The notes below the pieces were generated by a model. The model was not told where the DNA came from and made no database searches. It saw only the letters and a list, made by a program, of their open reading frames with translations. From Bradyrhizobium sp. WBAH42 (GTDB lineage: Bacteria > Pseudomonadota > Alphaproteobacteria > Rhizobiales > Xanthobacteraceae), in contig NZ_CP036533.1 of NCBI RefSeq assembly GCF_024585265.1, positions 2,923,001 to 2,987,000 on the forward strand: a DNA stretch of 64,000 nucleotides, in the 5' to 3' direction. Positions 62,361 to 64,000 of the stretch are shown here, piece by piece. A program made the translations under genes and the position numbers. Every line of letters starts with the position of its first letter. Positions within the stretch are counted from its first letter, which is position 1.

Positions 62361-63536
62361 ATGTTCCTGCAATTCTTCACCTCTCTGCGCGATGCGCAGG
62401 TCCCCGTGACGCTGCGCGAATACCTCACGCTGATGGAGGCGCTCGACGCCGACCTTGCCGACTACACGGTCGAGAACTTCTATTACCTGTCGCGCGCCTC
62501 GCTGGTGAAGGACGAGCGCAACCTCGACAAGTTCGACCGCGTCTTCGGCACTGTGTTCAAGGGGCTGGAAAGCCTGCTCGAGGCCATGGACAAGGCGGAG
62601 ATTCCCGAGGAGTGGCTGAAGAAGCTCGCCGAGAAATACCTCACAGAGGAAGAGAAGAAGCAGATCGAGGCCATGGGCTGGGACAAGCTCATGGAGACCC
62701 TGAAGAAGCGCCTCGAGGAGCAGAAGGGCCGCCACCAGGGCGGCTCGAAGTGGATCGGCACCGCCGGTACCTCGCCGTTCGGCGCCCACGGCTACAATCC
62801 CGAAGGCGTGCGTATCGGCCAGGAGAAGAACCGCAACAACCGCGCCGTGAAGGTGTGGGACAAGCGCGAGTTCAAGGATCTCGATGGCAACGTCGAGCTT
62901 GGCATCCGCAACATCAAGGTGGCGCTACGCCGCCTGCGCAAGTTCGCCCGCACCGGCGCGCCCGACGAGCTCGATCTCGACACCACCATCCGCGAGACCG
63001 CCAATCACGGCTATCTCGACGTGCACATGCGGCCCGAGCGGCGCAACGCGGTGAAGCTGCTGGTGTTCTTCGACATCGGCGGCTCCATGGACGCGCATAT
63101 CGAGCAGGTCGAGGAGCTGTTCTCGGCGGCGAAGAGCGAGTTCAAGCACATGGAGTATTTCTACTTCCACAACTGCCTCTATGAGGGCGTGTGGAAGCAG
63201 AACAAGCGCCGCTTCACCGATCGCACGCCGACCTGGGACGTGCTGCACAAATACCCGCACGACTACAAGGTCGTGTTCGTCGGCGACGCCTCGATGTCGC
63301 CTTACGAGATCATGGTGCCCGGCGGCTCGGTCGAGCACGTCAACGAGGAGCCCGGCTCAGTCTGGCTCGACCGCATCATCCGCACCTATCCGCACACGGT
63401 GTGGCTGAACCCGGTGCAGCAGAAGCACTGGGACTATTCGGAATCCACCACCATCATCAAACGCATCTTCGCCAATCGGATGTATCCGATCACGATCGAG
63501 GGGCTGGAGAGTGCGATGAAGGAATTGACGCACTAG
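62361..63536 (+). CDS. VWA domain-containing CoxE-like protein
   Basis: 391 residues. The N-terminal 200 residues are helical (VPVTLREYLTLMEALDADLADYTV, YLTEEEKKQIEAMGWDKLMETLKKRLEE); the C-terminal half is a VWA-like domain with FDIGGSMDAHIEQVEELF, the MIDAS DxGxS, and DASMSPYEIMVPGGS. CoxE-type proteins work with MoxR-type ATPases in inserting metals or assembling oxidoreductases. ATG at 62361 follows a weak ribosome site. Confidence 0.9.
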   Translation: MFLQFFTSLRDAQVPVTLREYLTLMEALDADLADYTVENFYYLSRASLVKDERNLDKFDRVFGTVFKGLESLLEAMDKAEIPEEWLKKLAEKYLTEEEKKQIEAMGWDKLMETLKKRLEEQKGRHQGGSKWIGTAGTSPFGAHGYNPEGVRIGQEKNRNNRAVKVWDKREFKDLDGNVELGIRNIKVALRRLRKFARTGAPDELDLDTTIRETANHGYLDVHMRPERRNAVKLLVFFDIGGSMDAHIEQVEELFSAAKSEFKHMEYFYFHNCLYEGVWKQNKRRFTDRTPTWDVLHKYPHDYKVVFVGDASMSPYEIMVPGGSVEHVNEEPGSVWLDRIIRTYPHTVWLNPVQQKHWDYSESTTIIKRIFANRMYPITIEGLESAMKELTH

Positions 63537-63540
63537 CTGT

Positions 63541-63645
63541 TGTCATTCCGGGGCGCGACGAAGTCGCGAGCCCGGAATCCATCGGGCCGCAGCACGCGTA
63601 GATCAATGGATTCCGGGCTCGCGCTACGCGCGCCCCGGAATGACA
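63541..63645. repeat. REP-like palindrome, family E (GTCATTCCGGGGC type)
   Basis: TGTCATTCCGGGGCGCG at the start and CGCGCCCCGGAATGACA at the end pair; GAGCCCGGAATCCAT and ATGGATTCCGGGCTC pair inside. It fills the gap between the VWA and rhodanese genes. Confidence 0.85.
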
Positions 63646-63662
63646 ACAAGAGGGAGAACCAT

Positions 63663-64000
63663 ATGCCCCAGACCATCACCCGCGGCATCAAGGCGCTGAT
63701 CGACGAGGCCAATGCCGAGATCGAGACGCTCACCGCCAAGGACGCGATCGAGATCTCCAAGAACGGCGACGTCGTCATCGTCGACATCCGCGATCCCCGC
63801 GAGATCGAGCGCGACGGCCGCATCCCGGGCGCGTTCGCCTGCACCCGCGGCATGCTGGAATTCTGGATCGACCCGCAGAGCCCTTACGCCAAGCCGATCT
63901 TCCAGGAGGACAAGAAGTTCGTCTTCCACTGCGCCGGGGGCCTGCGCTCCGCGCTCGCGGCCAAGACCGCGCAGGACATGGGCTTGAAGCCCGTCGCCCA
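63663..64000 (+). CDS. Rhodanese-like domain protein, truncated by window end
   Basis: From the ATG at 63663 the protein reads VVIVDIRDPREIERDGRIPGA and FHCAGGLRSALA, where the Cys (in HCAGGLRS) is the sulfurtransferase nucleophile of a rhodanese domain. The end lies outside the window. It may transfer sulfur or be a phosphatase-like regulator. Its gene follows family E repeat by 18 bases. Confidence 0.88.
   Translation, partial: MPQTITRGIKALIDEANAEIETLTAKDAIEISKNGDVVIVDIRDPREIERDGRIPGAFACTRGMLEFWIDPQSPYAKPIFQEDKKFVFHCAGGLRSALAAKTAQDMGLKPVA

Noticed and set aside
60825..63536. A 903-codon open frame on the plus strand
   Set aside because: Only the last part (62361-63536) is the VWA gene. 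The first part runs opposite the MoxR and YmgE genes in a GC-rich region and through a REP-like repeat.

Overview
The window reads as chromosomal DNA of a GC-rich alphaproteobacterium, most likely Bradyrhizobium or a close relative in the Nitrobacteraceae. Grounds are a ROSE-type RNA thermometer in front of a small heat-shock gene, SOS boxes of the alphaproteobacterial type (GTTC-N7-GTTC), an intracellular polyhydroxyalkanoate depolymerase, an HWE-type histidine kinase, a DUF1127 protein, and several families of REP-like palindromes between genes. No tRNA or rRNA gene was recognised.

Layout. 0-7.4 kb: tail of an ATPase/TPR signalling protein, then a three-gene module for c-di-GMP-controlled polysaccharide synthesis (membrane-fusion protein, BcsA-like glycosyltransferase with a PilZ domain, membrane diguanylate cyclase). 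7.4-16.1 kb: housekeeping metabolism (PhaZ, a glutathione transferase, an enolase-superfamily enzyme, an AraC regulator, an SMP-30-type lactonase, a GNAT acetyltransferase, a GMC oxidoreductase). 16.7-27.3 kb: accessory region. It opens with an EVE-HNH candidate modification-dependent restriction enzyme. It continues with a replication-type element: AlpA-like regulator, excisionase-like protein, zinc-ribbon protein, a beta-clamp homologue with an apparent frameshift, a primase/polymerase, a superfamily 2 helicase, a winged-helix protein with five repeats behind it, and a serine recombinase. The genes are chained by 4-5-base stop/start overlaps, and no capsid or tail gene is visible.

27.7-45.6 kb: signalling genes (HWE kinase, a kinase with seven GAF domains plus a response regulator, two paralogous winged-helix/TPR regulators, a membrane cyclic-nucleotide-binding protein) mixed with a Baeyer-Villiger-type monooxygenase and a secreted esterase. 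46.8-51.8 kb: DNA repair. An ATP-dependent ligase faces a same-strand cassette of two small zinc-ribbon proteins, an HMCES/YedK protein and a FAN1-like nuclease fused to a DEDDh exonuclease. Exact SOS boxes lie in front of the first gene and of the fusion gene, which makes this the most coherent under-described system in the window. 51.9-55.6 kb: heat-shock gene with its thermometer and small stress or envelope genes. 55.8-60.0 kb: a small island with a tyrosine integrase and a three-gene operon that includes a nucleotidyltransferase-fold protein (defence or toxin-antitoxin candidate). 60-64 kb: REP-like repeats, a MoxR ATPase and its VWA partner, a YeaQ/YmgE membrane protein and the start of a rhodanese.

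All family assignments come from reading motifs in the translations; no database search was run. Start codons were chosen from ribosome-binding sites and overlaps where these were visible.
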